64,000 nucleotides of DNA, from NCBI GenBank assembly GCA_011634665.1, contig WAEK01000003.1, positions 2,822,001 to 2,886,000 of the forward strand. Reading direction: 5' to 3'. The notes below the pieces were generated by a model that did no database searches, was not told where the DNA came from, and worked only from the letters and a program-made list of their open reading frames with translations. How positions within the stretch are numbered: position 1 is the first letter of the stretch; each line of letters opens with the position of its first letter. Source of the stretch: Mortierella sp. BCC40632 (Eukaryota; Mortierellomycota; Mortierellomycetes; Mortierellales; Mortierellaceae). A program made the translations under genes and the position numbers. Below are positions 11,149-22,163 of this stretch, piece by piece.

Positions 11149-13157
11149 CTACACCCTTTGCCCTTTTACATTCCTTGAAAGGCCAGGGTCGAGGGGTTCG
11201 CACATTTCCATCTCCAAGTCATCGTCTATCGCACCTAAAATGACTATGGGAACATCATCTGGGTCATCCGCCTTCCTAAGAAAATCCATCCACTGCTGAA
11301 AATCGTAAACACGATTGTCGGCTTCTGTGGAGGTGTCTTTCAAAACAGTTGAAAAAGATCTGCGGTTGGTTGACGTTGCAGCTTCGCACTCTAACGTGTG
11401 CATCTTTTGGGCTGCAGTTGATAGGCAGTGCCTATGTCAACACTCTTATTCCAGACGGAATAGAGCACTGTGGATGGTATCTGGCAAAAGCAATTGATCA
11501 GTGTCCAATTCAGTGCTAACGGTGTCATACATCCAGTCGTGTATGCGGCTACCTTATTCTTCACCACTCCCCAAATCTTCTCGATCAGCTAGAGCTCACA
11601 GTAGTATGGAGGGGTCTTGAATATCTTATGGCCTCCATTTTGTGCTGCAATCTTGTATATGGTCCATGTCTCTTCGTCTGGGAGAGGAGATAGCTGGTTG
11701 ATGAACACATATAGTTCATCTTTTGTTACTGGTTAGCGCATTCCTTCCGTGCTCATCTTTCCACGAGGTAGCTCATGTCCAAGCTCTACAATCCAGTCGG
11801 TCATCTCCAGCTTAGTCGAGCTGGATGTTGGTCGCTTGTGAATCTTGTGGAAGTGATATGATGCTCCATCAAAGTAGATGTTGCATGGACCTGGCCCCAT
11901 TTTTTGTAAGTTTGTGCACACCCGTCCAAAAAGATCATCAAATAGTTCTCCGGCGAAGTCCATGGTAGTCTACGTCCGGCGCCACAATCCCTGCTTGTCG
12001 AACTGATTCTGGTACATTATTCCAGAGCTCTTTATCGATACTTGAAGAGAGTTTCCTCGCGGTTGCCAAATGCGCCTTTCCTATTGCTGGCCAGATGTAG
12101 ATGCTGTCTTCGACAAATTTACACTCTACCTCCTTACGATGGTCATTGTAAAGACCACAAATGCTGCGAAAATGACCAAAAGTGCCTTCTTCCCTGATTC
12201 TGTGGCGATACCTCTCTTGTGAAGCCATCGTTTGGATACTGTATGGTCAAGGTGGCAGTATGACTCGTCGAGAAACACCTCTGGTACTATTGGTGCCCAT
12301 CCACCTCCAACTTTCTTCAGGCTCGCTAGTCGTTTGACTAGGTACCTCTCTCGAAATGCTGCAATATCTGGAGAATCGTGTAGCATGTTCTGTCGTATTC
12401 CTTTCCCCTAGTATAAACCCAGCTTGCGCAGGTCATTCTTGATAGCTCTTGGGGACCGAGCGAGTCCATGCTTTTTGCGTAATTCGTTAGCAATCTTGCT
12501 TGACGAGCTAGAGACGCCTTCTTTGTTTGCCTTGTCGAATACATCAAGGATATTGGTGGCAAGGCTGGGATTCACATCTTCTTTTGGCCGTCCAGGGGGT
12601 TTGGGATCAACCACCATTTCACCTGTGATCGACGCCTTAATTGCCCTTCTGCAGATGCCTTCGCTCACGCCACAGATCTTGCTAGGCTGGTCTCTGGGCA
12701 AGCGATTTCATCCATGCTTGAACCTCTGGAGGGCTATTGCTGAGTGTAGTGTAAACGTTTGCCAGAATAACGCATTCGTTTATAGTCATTGCTTTAATGG
12801 CTCGCTTGAACCGAAAGGAGCCAGGATTATCGACACAGCCTACTTGTTTTACAGCGCTGACATCTGAGATGACATTTGATGAGTATGCTCGGCTGTCTTG
12901 AGAGAGTAGATCATGATCCTTATGCCCCGATAATTGGGTGATTCGGGAGGTTGGACTCCTAGGAGGGGAACCTGAGGGCGACCTGCTCGAAGAACTGGGT
13001 GGAGATCCCCGATATGTCCTTCGCTTCCAGAGATTGCGATAGGGAGATGTCTTTTTTTTTTTTTTTTTTTTTTTTTGATTTTGGAGAGGACAAGGCACCT
13101 GGGCTTGCCTGACTCAAGAGGGCTCTCGAGATTTCGTGCAATAATGATGTCCTCCAT
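11149..13157 (-). pseudogene. Broken DDE transposase of the IS630/Tc1-mariner group
   Basis: Reading from about 13157 down, there is an N-terminal part rich in Ser/Pro, interrupted by a T-tract at about 13052-13076. A helix-turn-helix region follows (ICGVSEGICRRAIK, then a KPPGRPKED linker and ANELRKKHGLARSPRAIK). The catalytic domain follows: PEVFLDESYCHLDH (first Asp), then CNIYFDGASYHFHK (second Asp), then TPPYYCEL and LIEKIW (region of the final Glu). In-frame stops interrupt it at about 12411, 11735 and 11591, and frame shifts lie near 12150 and 11960. The final acidic stretch (11149-11403) is in another frame and may be its C-terminus. The gene is dead in this copy. The superfamily is inferred from the DDE context. 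Confidence 0.75.
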
Positions 13158-13260
13158 CTTGACAGAGATGTTAATCCCCCTCCCCCTCTCCTCTTCCCTT
13201 CATGCCTCGTCGCGTACGTGAAACCTTGTTGGTGGTCAATTCAAAATTTGTAAATCAAAA

Positions 13261-13289
13261 ATATAGGTGGGTGGGTATTTCGTGCCAGG
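13261..13289 (-). repeat. Right terminal inverted repeat
   Basis: The minus strand begins CCTGGCACGAAATACCCACC at 13289 and runs inward. It is the partner of 11015-11043. Confidence 0.85.
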
Positions 13290-14319
13290 TGTCCGACAAC
13301 ACCGCACCGTTGCGTCTTCCTCACTGTAGAGATTCCTAAAGCCAAAAACGGAAATAGGCGCACAAGTGCGCGGCTCGATGAAGTCCATTGTCAGAAGCCT
13401 AAACTTAACTGAGATCTTGAGTGACAAACACACCGTTCAAAAGAGAATAAGCAGCGTAAAAAAAGTGTTCAATGACAGGTTTAATGAGCTCTCGCACCCA
13501 CATTTGACCAGGCCTTCCGCAGGTCAGATGCATCTGTCATAGTGCAAAGAGTAGCGAACACGATTTTACTCAAATGAGCATCCAGACGAAACATCTGCCT
13601 TCATCGCGCCTTCCTGAGATGGTGTTGCAAGAAGAGTGGATGCTACTTGATTCTTGGGACAGTTCGCAGAAAGCCACGCTTGTCGCTTCTCCGCATTTCA
13701 TTGCGCACCTTTCCTACACTCGGTCTCGGTTTTCAGCAGTATGAACCACGTGGCATGGTTGGACTCACAGAAAGAGGTGATGAGCTCTTTGCGTCTCATT
13801 TTGGCTTCGTTGATGAGGAATGCAGTTGCTGAATATTCAGCGCTTCTGCGCCATCCTCGAGTCAAAGCCGAGAAAAGGAATGCTCTGCTGGCATAGCTTG
13901 CTGGTTGGATTAAGCTTCCGCGAGAAACATTCTAGTCAAAGCAAAAGGCATTGGTTGCAGCCAAGAATGAGATCAACAATACGCAAAGGAGCTTATTGAA
14001 TGCGGCAGGAGATCTCGCGCCTTGGACGACTAACGAGGCAAAGCTATTGCTCTATAGCCCACAGTATTAAAAACGGATGCAATACAGTCATCTTGGCATG
14101 AGCCCTGCTAGGATTATCTATCATGCTATCTTACTATCTGCTTTCTATTTTTTGTAGCGCTCGCCCTCTCATCGCACCTTTCAGGCAACTCAGACTTGCA
14201 GCTGGGCAAAGAGGCCGCTATATGATCATCAAGGTTTTGCTAGCAACGTGTCTACTGAGAATATTGTATTAACCGCTTTGATATAAGCTAAATCCTTGTT
14301 ACATCTACACCACATAACT
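13290..14319. other. Gene-poor stretch, no gene supported
   Basis: Only short fragmentary open frames. The segment 13740-13890 has a coding-like look (RLILASLMRNAVAEYSALL) but cannot be tied to a gene. Confidence 0.4.
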
Positions 14320-15446
14320 ATGAAGAGGGAAGCAGATTCTCAGCTTGTGGGACCCTCCACCAATTTGTCGGCCGCATCTGAAGCACCCTCCGCTAGCAGG
14401 AGTTCTTCAGCAACAAAGGGATGAGAAAAAAAAACGTAGTGTATCCATGTTTGCTTACACCAGAATGATAAGACTGAGCCTGTCATTACACTGATTCTCC
14501 GTATCGTTTTAGGTGGATGGCAAGATTGATCGTAAAACTCTCAAGGTGCGAGAGGAAGTAAGTCTTATTTCACAACGTGGTAGATGTCGCAGGCGTTTGC
14601 CACAAGCGCTTACAAACCTTCTACTTTTCTCTCATACACCGATAGCAAAATGCTCGGATGGATCGAAGAAAATTCTGACACCTTCAAGCAGGTGGATGTG
14701 TAGAAACACTGATCCTATGTAGGGCACGTCTGTGCAGTCGCAACCCAAGTCCATTCAGTACCGCTCAGCTCGGAGAGGTCTCTTGGGACCGGAGATCCTG
14801 GCTCTTGATCACAGAGTTGTTGGATAATATTGATGACGTGTTCATGATCGACGGCGAAAAGCGCGGGATCGACTCGACACGGAACAAGAATTTGGGTCGT
14901 TCTCCGGACAATGATCGCACATTCAAGCGGAGGCGTATGGGAAAGAATATGGACTTGGTGGCCCGCGATGTCACCTCTCTGTTTGACTGGATGATAATGG
15001 AGCGACAGATGTCATTTGATCCACAGTCGTCCAAAGTTCTACAAGAGCTTGGCGTTGATCTTCTGAGAGAAACATCTACAATTGCGAAGAACAAAATCCA
15101 GTATAAAGACGATGCTCGTTTCAACGCACGCTCAAGATTATTTGCGCTCTGTGGCGGTGGTAAGAACTCTGCATCAATATCGCCCTCTGTTACAAATAAT
15201 ACGTATTTCCTTCTAGACCGCGGATACCAATCCCTTGAATTGCGCCCTGGATTGAGCAACTATGTACTCCTAATGAAGGAGCATGGGTGCTTTTGTCTCC
15301 CACCAACGACAGCCGATGTTCGCCCAGTAGTGAGAGGGATTGTGCACTTGCTACAAATAAGGGTAAAGTTGTGCGATTTGTCCTTGCTATTTACGAAATC
15401 TTAACTTTAGCTCAGAGAAACAAAAACTCCACTAGCCTCACTCTAG
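14320..15446 (+). pseudogene. Uncertain multi-exon gene or relic, unknown function
   Basis: The most coding-like part is an open frame from about 14724 to 15159 joined to 15217-15362 by a clean 57-bp intron (GTAAGA..CTAG). The protein contains LGEVSWDRRSW, a VFMIDGEKRGIDS segment, a GKNMDLVARD segment and DWMIMERQ, and after the intron RGYQSLELRPGLSNYVLL and VRGIVHLLQIR. A next exon at 15411 reads about 11 codons and stops (15446). Upstream, an ATG at 14320 starts a Ser/Ala-rich stretch (MKREADSQLVGPSTNL), and short exon-like pieces lie at about 14513-14557 and 14645-14690, but their phases do not all fit. The family is not recognised; the Asp...Glu-x-Gln pattern could belong to a PD-(D/E)XK-like fold. 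It may be a decayed copy of a lineage-specific family. Confidence 0.4.
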
Positions 15447-16820
15447 ATGTGCATGAAAGAGACAATTCAGGCATACAGGCAGCTGTCGCTTTCTCTGCAT
15501 GACGAACTGGACATTTGTTAATCAACCGACGATGACAACTTTAGACAAGACCGATCATGGATGTACCATGACGACTCTATCATCAACAATGCCGTTCATG
15601 CTGCCTCCTCCCCTTTTGGATGGCCACACTCGACATTCAGCACTGATATTGAGCATGAAGAGTCTGAATAAATGAATGTTAGCAGCTGCTCACGGCTCCG
15701 CTCGCAGAGATTATCATCTCCATGTAGTTAGAGTCTAGCTGAGCGTACTAGCATTTCTTCATTTGCGGATCAAATTGGAGGCACTTTGTTGTTGGTATTC
15801 TCTGAACCAATCGTAATGAATATTTTCCTATATTTGAAGGTGGGGTCAATCCGTGTATTGAAACGGCTTAATACTCTTACGTTTACGAGTTTCCCAAGCG
15901 GAATAGAGTGTAAAATCGACACATACCTCCACCTGCTCGTTGTTTTGCTCTCATCCCTATCCTCCTTTTAATTTTTTTATCATAGAGGTTTGCTCCTGGC
16001 TATTGTCAGGCTCAGCAGCGCATGAATGCCGATGTACTCTCCAACCACCAACTGCTCAACCAATAGACGGTGAGGAGTATTCTCCATTTCAGATGTTTTT
16101 GACCTCAGATTGCGCTGCTTATTTGAAGATTAACACCCCCCTTCGCAGTAACCCCGTGCAACGGACCGTGCATAATCCTCGAAAATAAGAATGGAAAAAA
16201 CAAAAACAGATGAAATGGAGAATAGAGACTACCGTTGTTCTCCACAGTATACAGATTATTTGCAGAGTAGTTGGTCGACCTCTTGGGAAATAAACATAGG
16301 TGATTGACTCAAAATATGGCTTTTCATTGTACCGTCATCATAATTGTTGCTTACGATTGTATTTGACCTACAAAACATAGGTTGCTCTTGCAGAATGGGA
16401 ACCAACCTTTTAACTACGCATCCACCCCCACCTTGTCCTATACTTCAAAGACCATGAATATTAACCGCCCACGGCCTAGGCAGAGTGCAATTGCCCCGTT
16501 CGCAAAAAGAGTGGATACCGTAGTGATTATGTTCAAGACGCCACCCACGCTTTGCAGCTCGATCCATTAATGATGACCCAAGCAATGCAGGAGAACAGGA
16601 AGCTTATTGTCTAGATCTCCAAGGAGAGTCCGATTTATGAGCAAGATTACTATATAATAAGCATCATGACGAGGCAGTGCTACTGTTATGAAGAAGCAAA
16701 AATAAAAACCCTGGTGCCTATCTAAGTGGAGTAGTAGTTTACAGTTGAATACTGAAAAGACAAAGCTTTATTTATTTCTGAGCTATTAGGGAACAACGCC
16801 CAACAAGTTATATATATGTA
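15447..16820. other. AT-rich intergenic region, no gene seen
   Basis: Base composition is more AT-rich than the flanks. A coding-like piece at about 15565-15671 (SWMYHDDSIINNAVHA) could be the tail of the uncertain gene before it. Nothing else is supported. Confidence 0.4.
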
Positions 16821-17981
16821 TTACAGGTCGGCAATCTTGACAACAGTCTTGCCAAAGACCTTGCCAGTGAGCATGTTGAGGAAGGCATCAGGAGCATTTT
16901 CGATTCCTTCAACCATCTCCTCCTTGTAGATAAAATCCTTGTTCAGGAGCCAGGCGCTGACATCCTTTTGATGCTTGATGCTATACTCCTTCTCAAGGCT
17001 AGTGACCAAGAATCCCTGGATCTTGAGCTCCTTGAGCAAGACATTGATCAAGTTGCGGATACCATAGGCCTCACTCGTGTTGTACTGAGAGATCATACCG
17101 CAAACTACAATGCGACCTTTTTGCTTGATCACATCAAGGGCACCCTCCAAGTGGTCACCACCGACATTATCATAGTAGATATCGATTCCTTGAGGACAAA
17201 CATCACGGAGGGCATCAGCAATGCTGGACACCTTCTTGTAGTTGAAGGCAGCATCGAACTTGAGCTCATTGATCAAGTAGTCGACCTTGTCATCGCTTCC
17301 AGCACTACCGATCACACGAAGGCCGAACTTCTTGGCGATCTGACCGACGAGTTGACCGACGGCACCAGAGGCCGAGGAGACAAAGAGGGTTTCGCCCGCC
17401 TTGGGCTCACCAAACTTGAGGAGTCCTCCATAGGCAGTCAACCCCGGCATTCCCAAGATACCAACGTAGTACGAAAGGGGAAGCTTGGACTCGCGAGCGT
17501 CCGGGATAATGTTCAAGTCATTCTCGGCACCAACCAGGGTGTACTGTTCCCAGCCAGTAGAACCGACCACGACGGAGCCGATGGGGAATTGGGTGTTCTT
17601 GGACTCGACTACCTCAGAGACACCATAGCTGTCAAAGGGGAGACCTGACTTGTAGCAGGGCACATACGAATCCTCGTTGCCGTCCATACGTCCACGCAGG
17701 TCTAGAAAAAAAAAAGGAGCAAGAGTCGAACGGTATGTCAGTCTTTATCCTTTTCTTAAATATAGCTCGAGCATATTAAGTCACTTCATGGAAGATAAGA
17801 AAAGGCGCATACAGGGATCAACGGAGACATAGAGGTTTCTAAGGAGGAGTTCGCCATCCTTGAGATCAACCTCTCGAGTACCGGACTTGAAAGCAAGGTC
17901 TTCGCCAATAACAGGGAAGCCCTTGGGTCGCTTCACAAAGATGACAGAGTTGTTCTGGTAGATTTTCTTGGAGCCAGTCAT
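16821..17981 (-). CDS. NADPH-dependent double-bond reductase, LTB4DH/PTGR-type MDR protein (copy 1)
   Basis: Two exons, 17981-17813 and 17701-16821, joined through a split Tyr codon, give 349 residues. It belongs to the zinc-free medium-chain dehydrogenase/reductase group that reduces alpha,beta-unsaturated carbonyls with NADPH. Signatures are VDPYLRGRM at the first junction, the nucleotide-binding loop SSASGAVGQLVGQ, the RVIGSAGSDDKV segment that helps bind the adenosine phosphate, and IDIYYDNVGG. No catalytic or structural zinc ligands are present, as expected for the subgroup. It lies in tandem with a second copy at 19291-20701. A TATAAATA element lies about 205 bp upstream, which implies a long leader. 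The substrate is unknown. Confidence 0.93.
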
Positions 17982-18185
17982 GGTGAGAAAAGGTTGAGGA
18001 GTTGAGGGGTTGGGGTTTGTAGGGAAGGCTAAAAGGAGGAAGGATAGAGAGATTGGGAAGAGAGTCTGATTTTTGCGAGAAAGACAAGAAAGAGAGCTGA
18101 ATTGAGACGAGAGCTGGAAGTTGCTTTTGTAGGCAAGTGTTGAAAACTAGGATGATGGAGAAAAACGAACAGGCAGCATCGTCGG

Positions 18186-18193
18186 TATTTATA
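18186..18193 (-). promoter_or_regulatory. TATA box of reductase copy 1
   Basis: The minus strand reads TATAAATA about 205 bp before the ATG at 17981. Confidence 0.5.
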
Positions 18194-19290
18194 CATTTTT
18201 TTTTTTTCGCTCACGAAGATACAGATCGAAAAAGAGGTTGGCGGCGGCGGATCAAGGGTGGGGAGTACAACCCCGGGATTTCCAAGAAAACGTCGACGGC
18301 GTGGAGAGCAATAGTGGAACAAACAACTGGTGCATGATTAGTCAAGTCTTAACCAAGTTCCGGCGATGATTGAGAGCAGAAAGGTACTGTCTTGATGCAC
18401 GACTGATCCAGTTAGAAAACAAAGTGAAAAAGCCTACTTTCTTGGATACAAGAAACGCAAACTTGTATTTTTTGTGGTCAGTGCAATTACTAACCGCAGG
18501 AAGCTTTACTGGAAGGCGCGATTTGGACGTCGCAATTGGTCAGTGCTCTCTTTTCTCCTTGCCAAACAAGATTGCGGTTATCTGCCAGAGATACTGACAC
18601 CAGCTTACAAATTTTTTTTTTCGCGGTGATGATGTAGCACGTGACCGAGAGAAAATTAACCCAAAAGTTCGTAAACTCGTTTTCTTGGTCTTTTTCTCGC
18701 AACATACACCCACTTTTTGCACGGAGTTAATATCAGAATTTTGGATGGGGCTAAGAAGAACGAGAAACTTGCAGGGATCTAGAAGAATCGAGAAATCACA
18801 TAGAGTTGGTGCGACCATTTTAAAAAATTGAGTACTTGGGCTCCTGAGGCACAAATCCAGAATCCCAACTTCTAGAGATTTGCCAGGTCTCGAACGATCG
18901 TCCTTCCCAGAGGGTTGCAAAAGAATCGCAAGTTGAGGTGTCCAACCCGCCTCAATTGGATGTGTGAAAACAAGTCATTCGCGCTATTTGCAAAGGTGAA
19001 TTTTTCTGTTGAAGATATCTAGCTGGAGAGCCATTTTGAGCCCCGCGTTTGCTCACTCCCGATTAGCCGGGCACCTCTCTTCCTTCTTTCTTTCTCACTC
19101 TCTTGTTTCTCTTCCTCTTTTCCTCTTATTCTTTCACGTCCACTATCCTCTCTTCACCATCTACCCTCGAGGATAAGAAAGTATCAAGGGTACTCTTTTT
19201 TTTATTTATTTATTTATTTTTTCATTTATTTGCAAAAAGATGCTTGTGGCACTGAGCTATACAACTGGACAACTCCCACTTGTCATTCAT
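18194..19290. other. Intergenic region between the tandem reductases
   Basis: No gene is seen. It contains a pyrimidine-rich stretch (19075-19150) and a TTTA repeat (19200-19232). Confidence 0.45.
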
Positions 19291-20701
19291 TCAAAGATCA
19301 GCAACATGGACAACCTGCTTGCCAAAGTTCTGGCCCTTGAGCAATCCAACGAATGCCTCAGGGGCCTTCTCAATACCATTGGCGACATCATCCCGATAGA
19401 TAATCTTCTTGGTCAACAGCAACTCTCTCACTTCCTGGAAGAAGCTTGGGAAATATTGATCATGAAAGTCTGACACGATGAATCCTCGGATTGTCAGACG
19501 CTTGGAAACAACATTCATTAGGTTTTTGATACCATAGGGACTCTGGGTGTTGTATTGTGAGATCATTCCACAGGCAATAACTCGTCCAAAGTTTCTCAGG
19601 CTGTTGAGTGCAGCCTCCAAAGTTTCACCACCCACATTCTCAAAGTAGATATCAATTCCGTCCGGGGCATATTCCTGGAGGGCATCGTGAGTAGTTCGAG
19701 TCTTGTAGTTAAAGGCCGCGTCAAAACCGAGCTCATTGAGCAAGTATTTGACCTTGTCATCACTACCAGCACTGCCGATGACCTTTAGTCCCCAGGCCTT
19801 GGCCAATTGACCAGCAAGTTGGCCTATGGACATGAAATGGAATCCAAACAAAGAAAAAACGTGTGAAAAAAACGCAAATTTCAGACACGTCATGGAGAGG
19901 GAATATGAGCCAATCTTGACGTCGATCCCTTCACTTTAGGTATGAAAAGGGATAAAGAGAGGTACATACCAACAGCACCAGAGGCAGCAGAAATGAAAAT
20001 GACCTCGCCTGCTTTGGGCTTGCCAATGTCCTTGAGTGAGGAATAGGCTGTCAGGCCGGGCATTCCCAGGACGCCGACATAGTTCGACAATGGTAGACCG
20101 ATCTCACGAGCATCGGGAATGATCCGGGTTGTGGGAAGGTCCGGAACGACAGAGTACTCTTCCCAGCCAGTGAATGCATGGACAATGGAGCCAACAGGGA
20201 ACTTTGAGTTCTTGGATTCGATCACTTCGCCAATGCCTCGGGCTTCCAAGGGCTTGCCGATCTCGAAGGAGGGTGTGTAGGACTTGACGCTTGGGTCTCT
20301 CATCTTTCCTCGCATGTCTACAAATAAGATTTGGGGTCATCCCAACGGACAGTTGATATTAGTTGTAAGGGTAGATAGACAATAGGTACCCACAAGGTAC
20401 AGTCATCGTTCAAAGGATAGAAATCAGTTGTTGCTGTTGAGCAATCATAGCTCTATTCTTTTTCTCTTCCTTTTTCAAAGAGCTCCATCTTGCCATGAAG
20501 GATGAGTTGTCCTTCTTTCAAGATCCTGTTTCAGCTCAACAACTTACATGGGTCAAGGGAAAAGACAAGGTTACGGAGGAGAATGTCTCCATCTTTGAGA
20601 GTAGGCTTAAAGTCTTGGACTGTCTTGACAGTAATATGCTCCCCAGGGACAGGAAACTCGGTCGGGGCCTTCTCAAAGATGACGGATGTGTTGGAAGGCA
20701 T
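19291..20701 (-). CDS. NADPH-dependent double-bond reductase, LTB4DH/PTGR-type MDR protein (copy 2)
   Basis: Three exons, 20701-20548, 20317-19970 and 19823-19291, close in phase to 344 residues. It is a paralogue of the gene at 16821-17981: it shares DPYMRGKM, AASGAVGQLAGQ, VIGSAGSDDKV and IDIYFENVGG. The first intron sits at the same place (after VDP/LDP, splitting the Tyr codon) in both copies, so they share an ancestor gene. A second intron (19824-19969) splits the Gly of the GAVG loop and is absent from copy 1. A TATATAA box lies about 122 bp upstream. Substrate unknown. Confidence 0.93.
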
Positions 20702-20822
20702 GGTGGGTTGAGAGTGGAGGCAGAAGAGGTGAAAGGGATGGTATCTTGGAATGTGAGGATGTGGAAGGAGATGGTAAGAAGAGAAAGAAAAAGAGTAAAA
20801 CGGCTAAAGTGAAGCCTGGGAA

Positions 20823-20829
20823 TTATATA
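20823..20829 (-). promoter_or_regulatory. TATA box of reductase copy 2
   Basis: The minus strand reads TATATAA about 122 bp before the ATG at 20701. Confidence 0.6.
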
Positions 20830-21155
20830 CTGGCGAAAAAGGCCTGAGAATCGTGTTGCCATTTTGGCAAGATGTGGCCGGGTCTTTCTCCTATGACTGA
20901 AGTTGGATTTCTAAGCAGAAGTGATATGCGCGCTGCAGATGCAGAAAAGTATTATTGGTCTGAAGCTCCGAGAGCAGCCCCAACGTGCCTTTGTTCTCCC
21001 CAGGTAGGATTAGATCAGGCATTGGCAAGAAGGACTTTAGATCTCTTCTGGAGCCATCTTCCTTGTGGCTCAACTTTACATGCCTAGACTTGTCTCAAGA
21101 GAGACTTGTCCATGACCATGTCCATGTTTATGGAGTGCTGTGGCGGAATAAGCTA

Positions 21156-21197
<42 letters not shown>
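21156..21197. repeat. T7/A35 homopolymer
   Basis: Seven T are followed by 35 A. Confidence 0.9.
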
Positions 21198-21198
<1 letters not shown>

Positions 21199-21657
21199 CG
21201 GGCCAGAAGTACTAGCAAAAAGATGGGGGTGGCCAACGTGACCTAGTCCTACCCTTCCTGGCTAGAACGAGGTGGAGGACAGGAAGGTCTTTGCAATGTG
21301 GGAGAACTCTTGGAGGGCTCTTTTTCTCGTGGCCAAACCAGTGCTAATGTTGTCTCTCTCTATATATCTTTTTTCTCTCTCTCGACCTCCACTCTGTGCA
21401 CGATGATGTGTCGTGTGCAGCATGGCTTGGTATAGGTCGCATCCGTGCGTATTCCTTAGCCCTGATCACGAAGCAATGTACTGATGAGCCTCTTGCAATG
21501 GTGCTATGGGAGTGGAAAACTTGGCCTAAGACCTAGGTAATTAGATGTCCATTGTTGAAGAGATATAATTGTAACATGATGGAGCATAGACAGATGAAGA
21601 GTTCAAAGAAGAGGACTAATGGCGCTTTCTCACACCCTTTCTCACTCACTCACTCAA

Positions 21658-21661
<4 letters not shown>

Positions 21662-21697
<36 letters not shown>
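21662..21697. repeat. (CT)18 microsatellite
   Basis: A perfect CT dinucleotide repeat about 465 bp before the HECT start codon, with C/T on the sense strand. Confidence 0.95.
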
Positions 21698-21699
<2 letters not shown>

Positions 21700-22163
21700 G
21701 GACACAAGGAAGACAGTCCTCCTCTTTCTTCTCTTTCTCCTCCTGAGCCTCCCCAACTCCCCTTTATTCGCTGCGTTTGCCATCTCTCCCCATCGCTCGC
21801 TCCTCCTCTTCCTCCTCTTCCTTCTCCTCCGCCCTCGCCTCCGCTCTCCCTGCCTGTCGCTCTGTCACTCTGTCTCTTTGTCTGTCTCTGTGCTGTGTTG
21901 TGGTGGTGTTGTGTGGTGTTGTGTGCGTGTGCGTGTGCGTTTTCTTTTTCTTTTTTTTTTTTTTTTCTCTCTTCTTTTCTTCTTTTTGCTCCGTCATCAT
22001 CCGTATTCTCGTCCGTCGGTCTTTGCCGCCTTTCCCGCAGGAATCGCCCCCTTCGAATCGTGTCCCAGCCTGAGCTCAACCACCAAAACATCCAAACGCC
22101 AAGGACCTTGTCTTTTTCTTATTTCCACTCTCCCAATTCCACCTTCTCGCCACCGTCGGAGCC

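Larger units (their letters stand above)
11015..13289 (-). mobile_element. Degenerate IS630/Tc1-mariner-like DNA transposon
   Basis: A 2.3-kb element is bounded by 29-bp terminal inverted repeats that differ at one position (11015-11043 and 13261-13289), with weaker matching further inward (a TTTTGAATTG match on both sides). A broken transposase gene lies between them on the minus strand. No clean TA target duplication is visible at the edges, so the exact ends may be a few bases off or decayed. It sits in a gene-poor stretch beside a retroelement relic. Confidence 0.75.
20830..22163. other. Intergenic region upstream of the HECT gene
   Basis: No gene is supported. It holds T7/A35 (21156-21197), (CT)18 (21662-21697) and a long pyrimidine-rich leader-like stretch up to the ATG at 22164. 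Confidence 0.5.

Noticed and set aside
16968..17648. 226-codon open frame on the plus strand
   Set aside because: It is the antisense shadow of reductase copy 1, whose codon pattern and motifs are clear.
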